Positions 28,753 to 37,519 of a stretch of DNA of 64,000 nucleotides are shown here, piece by piece (position 1 is the first letter of the stretch; every line of letters begins with the position of its first letter). This DNA is from Alkalicoccobacillus porphyridii. Its GTDB lineage: Bacteria > Bacillota > Bacilli > Bacillales > Bacillaceae_D. The notes beneath the pieces were generated by a model. That model made no database searches. It saw nothing but the letters and a program-made list of their open reading frames with translations, and was not told the origin of the DNA. The DNA lies in the NCBI RefSeq assembly GCF_007293315.1, contig NZ_VLXZ01000015.1, forward strand, positions 1-64,000. The letters are read 5' to 3'. Position numbers and translations under genes: made by a program.

Positions 28753-28925
28753 AGAAGAGGGGAGTCCATGATGCTTACGTATATCCTAAAAGATAATCAG
28801 ATTATAGTTTTCAATTTTCATAGTGGTATTCATTCATTTATTTCTCCGTGCCTTAGCTGGTGTTCTAAGAAAGTAAGGGCTGTATTCAAAGGGCAAATGT
28901 TCGGTTACTAGATCATAGACGTAAT

Positions 28926-29060
28926 TAGCGGCCGGGATGGAAGGGCCGACTCCTGCGGGAGGAAAGGGCAAGGTTGAAATACAACTGGCACAGCCAGTTT
29001 TAGTTCAACGCCCGCCCGCGGAAAGCGTGCCCCTCCATCCAGGGAGCGGCAGCCGAAGCC
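28926..29060. repeat. Uninterrupted R3 repeat (minus orientation)
   Basis: About 135 bp, running GCGGCCGGGATGG, GGGCCGACTCCTGCGGGAGG, then an inner hairpin GTTGAA...TTCAAC (28973-29010), then CCGCGGAAAGCGTGCCCC and GGGAGCGGCAGCCGAAGC. Outer arms are complementary (GGATGGAAGGGC with the CCCCTCCATCC side). No R1 is inside. The inner hairpin differs wholly from that of the 58.6-kb copy although the arms match. Confidence 0.75.
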
Positions 29061-29082
29061 CCTTTACCCATTGCAACACGAC

Positions 29083-29122
29083 AAAACCCCGCACCACATT
29101 TTTTCATGCAGTACGGGGTTGT
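29083..29122 (-). terminator. Terminator after M3 peptidase gene
   Basis: AACCCCGTACTGCATG pairs with TGTGGTGCGGGGTT around an A-rich loop; TTTTG follows on the minus strand. It lies 12 bases past the stop codon. Confidence 0.8.
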
Positions 29123-29133
29123 TTATAGGAGGT

Positions 29134-30828
29134 TTATAATGTTTGATCTTGTATGCTATTGAGCCATTCTTCAATCTCACCAATGACTGATTCCACGCAG
29201 CCATCTTCAAATGGAGAGCGGAGGCCTGCCACTTTGACTAGCTCTACAAAGGATAGACTTCCTCCCTTTTGACAGAGCTGCAGGTAATCCTGCCATGCAG
29301 TCTCTTTATCCTGATGCATCCGTTGCCAGAACTGCAGTGCACAAATTTGGGCGAGCGTATAATCAATATAATAGAATGGAACCTGATAGATATGTGACTG
29401 TCTTTGCCAGAAACCGCCTGCCTCCAGATAGCTGTTTCCATCATAATCACGATGTGGCAGATATCTCTCTTCTAGCTTCCGCCAGTGCAGCTTACGCTCC
29501 TCGGGTGTCGCTTCCGGATTTGCATAGATAAAGTGCTGGAACTCATCTACAGCTACTCCATAAGGAATAAACAACAAGGATTCGGCAAGATGAGAGAATT
29601 TGTACTTTTCCGTATCCTCTTTAAAGAATTGGTCCATCCAAGGCCACGCAAAAAATTCCATACTCATTGAGTGAATCTCTGCAGCCTCCATGGTTGGAAA
29701 GCTGTACTCAGGTACTCCCAGGTGACGGCTTTCATAAACCTGAAAGGCATGTCCGGCCTCATGGGTTAGTACGTCAATATCGCCTGAGGTCCCGTTAAAG
29801 TTAGAGAAAATAAAGGGGGAGCCGTACTCAGGGAAATACGTGCAGTATCCCCCACTTTCTTTTCCTTTTTTACTTACTAGGTCCATCAACTCATTCTCTA
29901 CCATAAAAGTAAAGAACTCATGGGTTTCAGGTGAAAGCTCCTTGTACATCTTTGCTCCATTTTCAATAATCCAGTCTGCATCCCCTTTAGGAACCGCATT
30001 ACCGGATTGAAAGCTAAAATTCTCATCATAGAACTTTAGTTTGTCTACACCGATCCGCTGTTGCTGACGCTGTCTCAGCCTTGTAGCTACAGGCACAATA
30101 TATTCCTCTACCTGCTTTCTAAAATTGGCGACCATTTCAGCATTATAATCCGTTCTCGTCATTCTTGCATATCCTAGCTCCACAAAGCTTTCGTAGCCGA
30201 GTTTCTTTGCCATTTGAGTACGTACTTTAACTAAATCATCATAGATCCGGTCTAACTGCTCGCCCTGCTCAGCCAAAAACTGAAACTTAGCAGTAGATGC
30301 CTGCTTACGAGTGCCACGATCCTTTGACTGTTCATAAGGAGTTAATTGAGCAAGCGTACGTTCTTCCCCGTCAAAGTGAACCTTTGCTGAAGCAATAAGC
30401 TGTCCATACTCTGTTGTTAATTTATTTTCCCGCTGTAGATCTGGAATGATATCGGGACTAAATGTTTTTAGCTGAAGCTCCGCAAGCATAAACAACTGAC
30501 GCCCCCATCTCTTTTCGAGCTCATCACGAAATGTCGATTGAAGCAGCGCCTTATAATAGTCAGTTACAAACTCTTGGATAATCGGCATAATGTCATCTAT
30601 GTATTCTTTTTCTGCTTTATAAAAAGCATCCTCTGTATCAATTGAATGTCTGGTTGTGACTAGATTTGATTGTGTTTCCAACCAATTGCTATAGGACTGA
30701 ATATCTTTTAATGCGTCGACCTGCTCCTCTACGGTTGTAGACTCATTGAATACCTTCAAATACTTCGTAAAGGTACTTTCCACTTCTTCCTTCTCTGGTC
30801 TTTTGTAGGGCATTTCCGAAAACTTCAT
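29134..30828 (-). CDS. M3-family oligoendopeptidase
   Basis: Zinc metallopeptidase of 564 residues, the usual length of the PepF/M3 family, that degrades oligopeptides in the cytoplasm. The zinc-binding HEAGH lies at residues 356-360, in THEAGHAFQVYES, followed downstream by EAAEIHSMSMEFF containing the third ligand glutamate. No signal peptide is seen. The gene is single, with its own terminator, next to an Lrp-type regulator that may control peptide or amino-acid functions (inference). Confidence 0.92.
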   Translation of the reverse strand: MKFSEMPYKRPEKEEVESTFTKYLKVFNESTTVEEQVDALKDIQSYSNWLETQSNLVTTRHSIDTEDAFYKAEKEYIDDIMPIIQEFVTDYYKALLQSTFRDELEKRWGRQLFMLAELQLKTFSPDIIPDLQRENKLTTEYGQLIASAKVHFDGEERTLAQLTPYEQSKDRGTRKQASTAKFQFLAEQGEQLDRIYDDLVKVRTQMAKKLGYESFVELGYARMTRTDYNAEMVANFRKQVEEYIVPVATRLRQRQQQRIGVDKLKFYDENFSFQSGNAVPKGDADWIIENGAKMYKELSPETHEFFTFMVENELMDLVSKKGKESGGYCTYFPEYGSPFIFSNFNGTSGDIDVLTHEAGHAFQVYESRHLGVPEYSFPTMEAAEIHSMSMEFFAWPWMDQFFKEDTEKYKFSHLAESLLFIPYGVAVDEFQHFIYANPEATPEERKLHWRKLEERYLPHRDYDGNSYLEAGGFWQRQSHIYQVPFYYIDYTLAQICALQFWQRMHQDKETAWQDYLQLCQKGGSLSFVELVKVAGLRSPFEDGCVESVIGEIEEWLNSIQDQTL

Positions 30829-30911
30829 TCATACAACATCCTTCCTAAGTCAAAATTCGAGCTATCCTCTTATTCTATTCAACAAACATAGCGCTACCTC
30901 CTCTTTTCTAA

Positions 30912-31343
30912 TTAAGGAGTTAGAATTCGATAAGGAACTGGAGAGGTGAGCACGGTAGATGTATTAATCGTTCCGAATGGAATCAGCCGGTCTATTAACA
31001 TCCTCATCGTATTCATATCATGAACAGCTGCTTTCAAAAAATAACTCACTTCACCAGTGACACGGTGACATTCAATGATCGCCTCTTCTTGTTGGATCAT
31101 CTCCTCAAATTCTTGAAGCGATACTTTTAATGCACTAACTTGAATAATCAACATGATTTCTCTGCCAATGGCTGGTAGAGAAATTCGTGCTGTAAAGGCA
31201 TCAATAATACCCTTCTCCTGCAGTCTAACCAAACGCTCTGCTGTACTTGGTCGACTAAGAGCTAATAATTTCGAAAGCTCGCTCACCGATATCCGGGCGT
31301 TCTCTTGTAAATGGGTGAGAATCTTACAATCAATAAGGTCCAT
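30912..31343 (-). CDS. Lrp/AsnC-family transcriptional regulator
   Basis: About 143 residues: an N-terminal winged helix (DLIDCKILTHLQENARISVSELSKLLALSRPST, partly about 2-34) and a C-terminal RAM ligand-binding domain (about 60-140). I choose the ATG ending at 31343, behind GGGAGAGG; the frame stays open further upstream without a better site. It is divergent from a YitT-type transporter gene, the usual setting for an Lrp regulator and its target, so amino-acid-responsive control of that gene is plausible. Confidence 0.85.
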   Translation of the reverse strand: MDLIDCKILTHLQENARISVSELSKLLALSRPSTAERLVRLQEKGIIDAFTARISLPAIGREIMLIIQVSALKVSLQEFEEMIQQEEAIIECHRVTGEVSYFLKAAVHDMNTMRMLIDRLIPFGTINTSTVLTSPVPYRILTP

Positions 31344-31510
31344 CTCAACCTCTCCCTTCATTTTTATTTTATTATAAGCGATAATCCTGCAATAAAAAGG
31401 TTCATCGTAAGATATTCCTTCATATTTATATGGGTTTACCATCTATATCTTTATATTATTAAGGTAGTAGAATTGGATCGGTTTGTACAGATAAGGAGTG
31501 GCACGAATAT

Positions 31511-32131
31511 ATGAGAAAATGGATACACATTTGGTTGGGCTGTTTTGTGGTGGCATGCGGCGTATTGATTCTTAAGCATTCAGATTTGGTTACCGGGGGC
31601 ACAGCCGGTTTATCTTTGGGCTTAAGTTACCTTACACAGCTACCGTTTGCGCTTTTATTTTTTGTTATTAACATTCCGTTTTATATTTTTTCTGTGATTC
31701 GGATGGGCTTGTCCTTTACGGTAACCACCATCTTATCGGTTTCCCTTCTGTCCGTGCTAACGGCGGCGGATGTATGGCTTCCTTCGTTTGTGATTTCGTA
31801 TTGGAGTGGGGCTTTAATAGGCGGGGTACTTATTGGTTTGGGACTAAGTCTCTTGTTTAGAAACCAAGCCTCACTTGGAGGATCGAATATTCTCGCTCTT
31901 TTTCTTCAGAAGCGTTATGGATTTGACCCTGGGAAAACAAACTTTTTATTTGATTTGATGGTTGTGTTAACAAGCGTCTACACTATCGGCATTGTAAAAG
32001 GATTCTTTTCCATTGTATCCATTGCAGTCACCTCTAGAATCATTAGTTACTTTAAACAAGGAAATGTAAGCAAAAAGCCTGTGGTAAAAGAAGAGTATGT
32101 TCTACCTGGAGAAGCTTCTCTATCTAAATAA
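31511..32131 (+). CDS. YitT-family membrane protein
   Basis: A 206-residue membrane protein with five to six hydrophobic segments (about 5-27, 35-60, 68-90, 92-115, 145-165) and the family motifs GGTAGLSLGLSY and NQASLGGSNILALFL. The usual C-terminal DUF2179 domain of YitT proteins is missing, making this a short form. The transported substrate is not known. The divergent Lrp/AsnC gene suggests an amino acid or related compound. Start ATG follows AAGGAG. Confidence 0.75.
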   Translation: MRKWIHIWLGCFVVACGVLILKHSDLVTGGTAGLSLGLSYLTQLPFALLFFVINIPFYIFSVIRMGLSFTVTTILSVSLLSVLTAADVWLPSFVISYWSGALIGGVLIGLGLSLLFRNQASLGGSNILALFLQKRYGFDPGKTNFLFDLMVVLTSVYTIGIVKGFFSIVSIAVTSRIISYFKQGNVSKKPVVKEEYVLPGEASLSK

Positions 32132-32136
32132 ATCAT

Positions 32137-32185
32137 GAAGACCCAAACGATTAGGTTGATTTAACATACTATCGTTTGGGTCTTC
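32137..32185 (+). terminator. Perfect 15-bp inverted repeat after the YitT-type gene
   Basis: GAAGACCCAAACGAT and ATCGTTTGGGTCTTC are exact complements around a 19-base loop, 6 bases past the stop. The T run is weak on both strands, so terminator is the likeliest but not the only reading. Confidence 0.55.
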
Positions 32186-32233
32186 TATGTTAAAACGGCA
32201 GAAGGGGGCTAGTCTACTTTATGAAGCTTACAT

Positions 32234-32770
32234 TCATTTCTCAAACACATACAACTTGCCATTACTAGGTAATTTAAAATAAGGACCTCTATAGCCGCGT
32301 TTGAGTAACTGTTGTCTCATAATGTCCATGACGGCACCATGACTGACAATTAAACAGTCTTTGCCCTCTGCTTCTGCTTTTGTCAAAATATCATTGAGCC
32401 GGGCTCTTGTTTGTTGTCTGTTTTCAGGCTGAGATGCATGAGTGAATACCCACGCCAGCCTAATCAATATGAGATGTAAGAATAAAGGCAGTCGGAACGG
32501 CGCGTTAAATGGCGGAACCAACTCAATTTCCCTGAGCTTTTTTGTTTCTTTAATCGGCCCTGTGTAAATGGATTTCGCTGTCGTTTTGGCTCGGGGTAAA
32601 TCACTAGAATAACAAGCCTTCCAATTTACCTTCCCGAGATCCACTGGATTCTCCTCCACATCAGATGCGTCATATTCCTTCACCCATTCAACCAAGTCAC
32701 GACTGTTAATAAAATGCCGTTCAGGATATCCACGTGATACTCTGAAGTGTCGGACTAATCCTATTTTCAT
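32234..32770 (-). CDS. Histidine phosphatase family protein
   Basis: A 178-residue member of the phosphoglycerate-mutase-like superfamily. The phosphohistidine motif is LVRH (His8), followed by YSSDLPRAKTTAKS and, near the C-terminus, VSHGAVMD with the second histidine. It most likely removes phosphate from a small metabolite; the substrate cannot be told. It follows a Nudix and a HAD gene on the same strand, separated by about 25 bases each, forming a small set of phosphate-hydrolysing enzymes. Confidence 0.82.
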   Translation of the reverse strand: MKIGLVRHFRVSRGYPERHFINSRDLVEWVKEYDASDVEENPVDLGKVNWKACYSSDLPRAKTTAKSIYTGPIKETKKLREIELVPPFNAPFRLPLFLHLILIRLAWVFTHASQPENRQQTRARLNDILTKAEAEGKDCLIVSHGAVMDIMRQQLLKRGYRGPYFKLPSNGKLYVFEK

Positions 32771-32793
32771 GTGAAGCTCCCCTTTCAGCCATG

Positions 32794-33225
32794 TTATCTC
32801 CAGCCGTCACTGTCATACCACATTGTTGAGTCCTGTTTGTGAATCGCTTTTTTTACATAGTTAATCGTGTTTTTAGGCAGCTCATCTAATGGGTACCATG
32901 CTAAGGCTTTGCATTTGTCTGGCTCCGCATTATATGGTTGACCCTCCCATTCTTGAATCCGAACAAAGAAGTCGACCCAATTGAGATTTTCTGAGGAACG
33001 GTGCAGCACACCAGCCACCTCAATTTGATCTTGTTGAATCGTAATCCCAACTTCTTCTTTTGCCTCACGCTGCACAGCAGAGAGCATGTCCTCTCCAAAG
33101 TCAATTTTGCCTGCCACAACGCTCCAATTCCCATCCTCAAAGCCTGTATTCTGCCTCTGCAGCATAAGAATCTGATGCTCTTGTATAATCAACAAATGAA
33201 CAGACCCAAATAAATGCGGTTTCAT
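32794..33225 (-). CDS. Nudix hydrolase
   Basis: A 143-residue Nudix protein with the complete box GKIDFGEDMLSAVQREAKEEVGI in parts (G39 to I61; pattern Gx5Ex7REUxEExGU). Members hydrolyse nucleoside diphosphates linked to another moiety, for example oxidized dNTPs or NDP-sugars. No substrate-specific motif is recognized. It lies 23 bases upstream of the histidine phosphatase gene and 23 bases after the HAD gene. Confidence 0.87.
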   Translation of the reverse strand: MKPHLFGSVHLLIIQEHQILMLQRQNTGFEDGNWSVVAGKIDFGEDMLSAVQREAKEEVGITIQQDQIEVAGVLHRSSENLNWVDFFVRIQEWEGQPYNAEPDKCKALAWYPLDELPKNTINYVKKAIHKQDSTMWYDSDGWR

Positions 33226-33248
33226 CTCAGCCTCCGTTTCAGACGAAT

Positions 33249-33887
33249 CTAATCGTTAGTTATTTGTATATCGCGGATCGTAGAGACAATGGTGTCTGCT
33301 TGGGACAGGTCCTGACTGCCGGCATCTGGCGCCAAATATCCAATACATGTCATACCCGCAGCCTTTGCCGACCGTACGCCGTTACGAGAATCCTCCAACA
33401 CAACACAGTCCGTTGGCTCAACGCCTAATACTCGCGCTGTTTCAAGATAAATATCTGGTGCCGGTTTTCCTTCGTTCACTTCTTCACCACTAATAATAGA
33501 GGCAAACTGATCAACAATTCCAAACTTCTCAAGAACGGCCGTGATATACACTCTTGGGGAGGAGGAGGCTACTGCCATTGGGATATTTGCCTTAGAGAGC
33601 TTTTGCATCAGCTCTCTAATTCCTTCAATTGGCTCAAGATCCGATTCTTTTAGCTTACGTAGCTTTTCTGTGATTTGATGCTCTAGAATCTCTTCAAGCT
33701 CGCCTGTTAATCCGTGCTCTGTTTTCACGCTGCCCCACATCTCCGTGCTTACCATTCCCATATACTTACTAAGATCTTCTTCCGTAATAGTCGCTCCGTA
33801 CTTTGCAGCTGTAGCAATTTCCACTTCTATATGATGCGGTTCACTATTAATAATGACACCATCCATATCAAAGATAAAAGCTTTCAC
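33249..33887 (-). CDS. HAD-superfamily hydrolase, beta-phosphoglucomutase-like
   Basis: A 212-residue HAD phosphatase with nucleophile motif DMDGV (Asp7, Asp9), a helical cap (about 15-90), motif II VASSSPR near 107, lysine in GEEVNEGKPAPD and motif IV ViLEDSRNG-like VVLEDSRNGVRSAKAAG. It dephosphorylates or isomerizes sugar phosphates. Start GTG abuts the rqcP stop codon (TAAGTG), so it is translated as part of the mazG-rqcP transcript. Confidence 0.87.
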   Translation of the reverse strand: MKAFIFDMDGVIINSEPHHIEVEIATAAKYGATITEEDLSKYMGMVSTEMWGSVKTEHGLTGELEEILEHQITEKLRKLKESDLEPIEGIRELMQKLSKANIPMAVASSSPRVYITAVLEKFGIVDQFASIISGEEVNEGKPAPDIYLETARVLGVEPTDCVVLEDSRNGVRSAKAAGMTCIGYLAPDAGSQDLSQADTIVSTIRDIQITND

Positions 33888-34148
33888 TTATCCATTCACC
33901 TGCTCTTCTTTCACAATCGTATACATCATTCCTGCTTCATCCTTGCGACTGGTTTCTTTTACGATATCAACTGAAACCGTAACAAGCTTTTGACCAAAAC
34001 GAATGATGAGCTCATCGCCTGCTTTTACATCTGAGCCAGCCTTTGCTTGATTGCCATTGATCGAAATTCTACCTTGATCACAGACTTCCTTTGCTAATGT
34101 ACGGCGTTTAATTAAGCGTGATACTTTTAGAAATTTATCTAATCTCAT
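33888..34148 (-). CDS. rqcP: RqcP, S4-domain ribosome quality-control factor (YabO/HslR)
   Basis: An 86-residue protein made of one S4 RNA-binding domain (MRLDKFLKVSRLIKRRTLAKEVCDQGRISING, in part) plus a short C-terminal strand. In B. subtilis this protein (RqcP) binds stalled 50S subunits with RqcH and supports poly-alanine tailing. It lies 15 bases after yabN/mazG, as in B. subtilis. There it is followed by yabP; here a HAD gene follows without any gap. Confidence 0.92.
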   Translation of the reverse strand: MRLDKFLKVSRLIKRRTLAKEVCDQGRISINGNQAKAGSDVKAGDELIIRFGQKLVTVSVDIVKETSRKDEAGMMYTIVKEEQVNG

Positions 34149-34163
34149 TGTTTTTGCTCCTTT

Positions 34164-35630
34164 TTATTGATCTGTTTTTTTACTTTCCTGCCACATCGCT
34201 TCTAGCTCATCCAAAGACATAGCCTTCATGTCTTCACCTAATGACTCAGTCTGATGCTCCATGCATTCAAACCTACGCTTGAACTTATGATTCGTTTGGG
34301 CAATTGCTTGTTCGGCATCAAGCTTATAAAAGCGAGCTAGATTAGCCACTGTAAACAAAACATCTCCTAGCTCCTTTAGCTGATCTTCCTGGCTACCCGC
34401 TTCCACTTCCTCTTTAAATTCGGAAAGCTCTTCATTTAACTTGTCCCAGATAGGTTGGGCTTCCGTCCAATCAAATCCAACCTTTGCAGCGGCTTTTTGC
34501 ATAGATATGGCTTTCATCAATCCAGGCAAGCCTTGCGGGATCCCCGATAATAGACCTTCCTTCTGTTCGCCCTTCTCAGCTTGTTTAATTGCCTCCCAAT
34601 TGCTCACGACATCCTCTGCTGTATCGGCAGCTGCTTGTCCAAAGACATGAGGATGTCTACGAATCATTTTGCTTGTGATGGACTGCAGAACATCCTGGAT
34701 GGAGAACCAGCCGTTATCCTCACCAATTTGGGCATGCAGCATAACCTGCAAGAGCACATCCCCAAGTTCCTCTATAAGATTTTCATCGTCCTCTTGATCA
34801 ATAGCTTCAAGTACTTCATAAGCTTCTTCAATTAAATATGGTTTTAAAGACTGATGCGTCTGTTTTTTATCCCAAGGACAGCCATCCGGTCCCCGGAGCC
34901 GGGCGATTACCTGCCGTAATGTTGCAAATTCCTCTTGCAGCAACGCTTCTTCACGAACGGGCGGCACATATACAGCGGTTAAGTTATTTAATGTCGTCAC
35001 ACGATCTAAGTCGTACAGCGGCACTCGGAGCAACTGTTCCTTTGAGGAGCCAACCGCAGTAGCGATGACTACTTCATAATCATCTGGCAGTCGTTCCATT
35101 AAGGTTAGCTTAACATCTGAAGCAATCATTTCATCATACACTTGGACAATAATGATATGCTGCTGAAGCTGAAAGTCATCTCGCTTTAAAGAGGTTCCAT
35201 CAAGAATCTGGCTGCCTTCTATCGGATCAATTTGTAGCGCCGTGTACATGGAATCAAGAAAGCTTGCCCCTCCTAAAAACTTTAAATTAAGCTCCTGAGT
35301 CTCTGCCTCTTTCAAAAGAAGCTGGATGGTCCGTTCGGCCACAAAAGGGTGGCCCGGGACTGCATACGTGATATCCCCGCTCGCCGCTGCAGTAATGAGC
35401 CTCTGCACAATGTTTTGGTAGACGGCTTCAAATTGATCATGCTGCTCATATATTTCATCAAAGGAAGTCCATGCCACCCCTTCGTTTTTGAGATCATGTA
35501 GAACTGGATGATCCTCAGTTCGCACAAACAGTTGCTGCGCTTTTTTTAGATGGCGATACAGACCAATGGACATTTGCTCTAAATCCCCTGCCCCAAGTCC
35601 TACTACATATATTGTTCTCACTTTATTCAA
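34164..35630 (-). CDS. mazG: MazG NTP pyrophosphohydrolase fused to a tetrapyrrole-methylase-like domain (YabN)
   Basis: Two-domain protein of 488 residues. The first 230 residues look like an SAM-dependent tetrapyrrole methylase (VVGLGAGDLEQMSIGLYR, YAVPGHPFVAE). The second half is a full MazG module with RGPDGCPWDKKQTHQSL and EEAYEVLEAI, the EExxE metal-binding pattern, seen twice (also EELSEFKEEV). MazG removes abnormal NTPs. This fusion is the normal form in Bacilli. Overlaps yabM by four bases. Confidence 0.94.
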   Translation of the reverse strand: MNKVRTIYVVGLGAGDLEQMSIGLYRHLKKAQQLFVRTEDHPVLHDLKNEGVAWTSFDEIYEQHDQFEAVYQNIVQRLITAAASGDITYAVPGHPFVAERTIQLLLKEAETQELNLKFLGGASFLDSMYTALQIDPIEGSQILDGTSLKRDDFQLQQHIIIVQVYDEMIASDVKLTLMERLPDDYEVVIATAVGSSKEQLLRVPLYDLDRVTTLNNLTAVYVPPVREEALLQEEFATLRQVIARLRGPDGCPWDKKQTHQSLKPYLIEEAYEVLEAIDQEDDENLIEELGDVLLQVMLHAQIGEDNGWFSIQDVLQSITSKMIRRHPHVFGQAAADTAEDVVSNWEAIKQAEKGEQKEGLLSGIPQGLPGLMKAISMQKAAAKVGFDWTEAQPIWDKLNEELSEFKEEVEAGSQEDQLKELGDVLFTVANLARFYKLDAEQAIAQTNHKFKRRFECMEHQTESLGEDMKAMSLDELEAMWQESKKTDQ

Positions 35631-37225
35631 CCCTTCCTACTTGAAAACACTCGTTTTAATCGGTTCAGCTTTGGTACCTGTTCCCACTCACTTGCAGTGA
35701 ATATAGGTAGTGTAAATAAACAGATAAGGACAGCCAGGCCTCCTATTACGCTAACTGTTAGAGCAATCACTGTATCCAGTGCTCTCGTTTGACCCATTCC
35801 AATCCACCCGTCCAACAGCCATAATGACAAGGTAGCCACTATTATTAGAGCTGCAAAGGTTCCGGCAATTGCCCCGTATGGTTTGAAATGAGTATATATA
35901 TTCCCCGCCGCTCGCTTTATGAAACAAAGACCAAGTGTGGCCATCAAGACAAATGCGATGGTTGTTGCCAATGACGAGCCCATTGCCCCCATTACCGGGA
36001 TTAGGATGACATTTGCAATCAGCTTTACGACAACTCCAATTAAAATAATGAACGCAGGCCATCTTACTTTTCCGTACCCTTGCAGGATGGCTGCAGTCGT
36101 TAAATAGATGGAGCAAGGCGCAATCGACAGCACCAGTATTCTTAATACAGAAGAGCCTTGCTCATCAGTAAATAACATGTGATTAACTGGATTCATAATG
36201 ATGATAAGGCCTATGGTGGCTGCTCCCCCTAAAAGTAGAGCGAGTCTAAGTGCCATATCTTGATACGCAAGCGCCGAGGTGTGATTCTTATTCGCCTGTG
36301 CCTGAGCGATAGCTGGCACAAGCGCTAAAGCCATGGTTGTAGCCAGAATGGTCCCCAACTGAATAAACGGCTGACCGCGATCAAACACACCCTTCACTTG
36401 ATACGCTTGTCCTTCACTCATGCCGAAGCCTTCAAGCAGATGAATCATCGTAAACACATCTGCAAACTGAAAGAATATCAACACTAACGCATTCATACAG
36501 ATAAATACACTCTGCGCTAGAAGATGCCCACTTTGTCTGATCCCTGATAAAATAGGGAGCTTTTTCAATTCAGTTAAACCAAATGACCCGCCTCTTTTAA
36601 ACAAGAATAGGCATAGAATCACAACAGACGTGAAACTACCTAGCAAAGAGCCATAGATAGCTCCTGTCCCGAATTGATACGCATCGGCCCCTGATTTCAT
36701 TAGTAAATACGTAATAATAAGAATAGCACTTACTCTAACCAATTGTTCCCCGACATTTGAAACGGCAGTAGGCACCATATCTCCTTGTCCTTGAGATATT
36801 CCTCTTGTCACGCTCAGAAATGGTAGAAATAAAAAGGAAAAGCCGGTAATTCTCAAGACTCCTGTTAACTGCGGATCTCCCATGCTGATAGCTAGCCAAG
36901 GTGCGGCTCCAATCATAAACAAGGCCGCAAGTATTGAGAACATCATTAGCCCTACAAAATAGGCAGCTGCATCTGTGCGTGCATCTCGTTGGTTTGCACT
37001 GGCAAGCCTGCGAGAAAGGACAACGGGAAAGCCATATAAGGAAACGATGGCCATAAAACCGTAGAATGGATACATCTGCTGGTACACGTAGAACCCTAAA
37101 TCTCCAGTCATATTCTGGTAAGGAATGCGGTAACCCGCGCTAATTATTTTAGTGATTAAGGCTGCAATTGATAATAATACGGCGCCTCCGAGGAATGTTT
37201 TTCTATGATTTACTTCTATGCTCAA
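35627..37225 (-). CDS. yabM: MOP-superfamily polysaccharide/lipid flippase (YabM)
   Basis: Polytopic membrane protein of about 532 residues with roughly fourteen hydrophobic segments, belonging to the MATE/MurJ/Wzx group (SpoVB-type). It probably flips a lipid-linked glycan precursor. B. subtilis YabM is such a paralogue with a conserved place upstream of yabN. I prefer the TTG at 37223-37225, 7 bases after GGGGG; another in-frame start, TTG at 37267, gives 14 more residues. The substrate is unknown. Confidence 0.82.
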   Translation of the reverse strand: MSIEVNHRKTFLGGAVLLSIAALITKIISAGYRIPYQNMTGDLGFYVYQQMYPFYGFMAIVSLYGFPVVLSRRLASANQRDARTDAAAYFVGLMMFSILAALFMIGAAPWLAISMGDPQLTGVLRITGFSFLFLPFLSVTRGISQGQGDMVPTAVSNVGEQLVRVSAILIITYLLMKSGADAYQFGTGAIYGSLLGSFTSVVILCLFLFKRGGSFGLTELKKLPILSGIRQSGHLLAQSVFICMNALVLIFFQFADVFTMIHLLEGFGMSEGQAYQVKGVFDRGQPFIQLGTILATTMALALVPAIAQAQANKNHTSALAYQDMALRLALLLGGAATIGLIIIMNPVNHMLFTDEQGSSVLRILVLSIAPCSIYLTTAAILQGYGKVRWPAFIILIGVVVKLIANVILIPVMGAMGSSLATTIAFVLMATLGLCFIKRAAGNIYTHFKPYGAIAGTFAALIIVATLSLWLLDGWIGMGQTRALDTVIALTVSVIGGLAVLICLFTLPIFTASEWEQVPKLNRLKRVFSSRKG

Positions 37226-37471
37226 GCGCCTTCCCCCTACAGATCTATCTAGTCTTATCATACTCAATTTCCAGTTGATTCGCCATAACTGGCTGGGTGA
37301 GATATGTATTTACTATTGGGATTTACTATTTGGCAGGCATTAAACGAAACTATTTTAGCCAGACAATCTGAAATTTCATGTGCGCGAGCTGAAGTAGTTC
37401 TATGAGAGCAACCATAATTGAAAGGTTGAGCTCCACCTCATTTTCAAGTAAAGTGAAGGAGTATGTTATCT

Positions 37472-37499
37472 GGCTTAACTAAGCCGTTTTTTTAGGCTT
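37472..37499 (+). promoter_or_regulatory. Attenuator-like leader before the MurG-type gene
   Basis: GGCTT-AACT-AAGCC followed by G and seven Ts (37472-37493) is a compact terminator hairpin just 20 bases before the ribosome site. The AAGCC arm can instead pair with GGCTT at 37495-37499 across the T run, giving an alternative fold. No ligand or peptide signal is recognized. Confidence 0.4.
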
Positions 37500-37519
37500 T
37501 ATATCTAAGGAGAATAATT

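Noticed and set aside
28937-29128. 63-codon open frame on the plus strand
   Set aside because: It lies wholly in the R3 palindrome and the M3 terminator region, with no ribosome site.
20370-33887. Prophage or integrative element
   Set aside because: No integrase, phage structural gene, transposase or attachment-site duplication could be seen.
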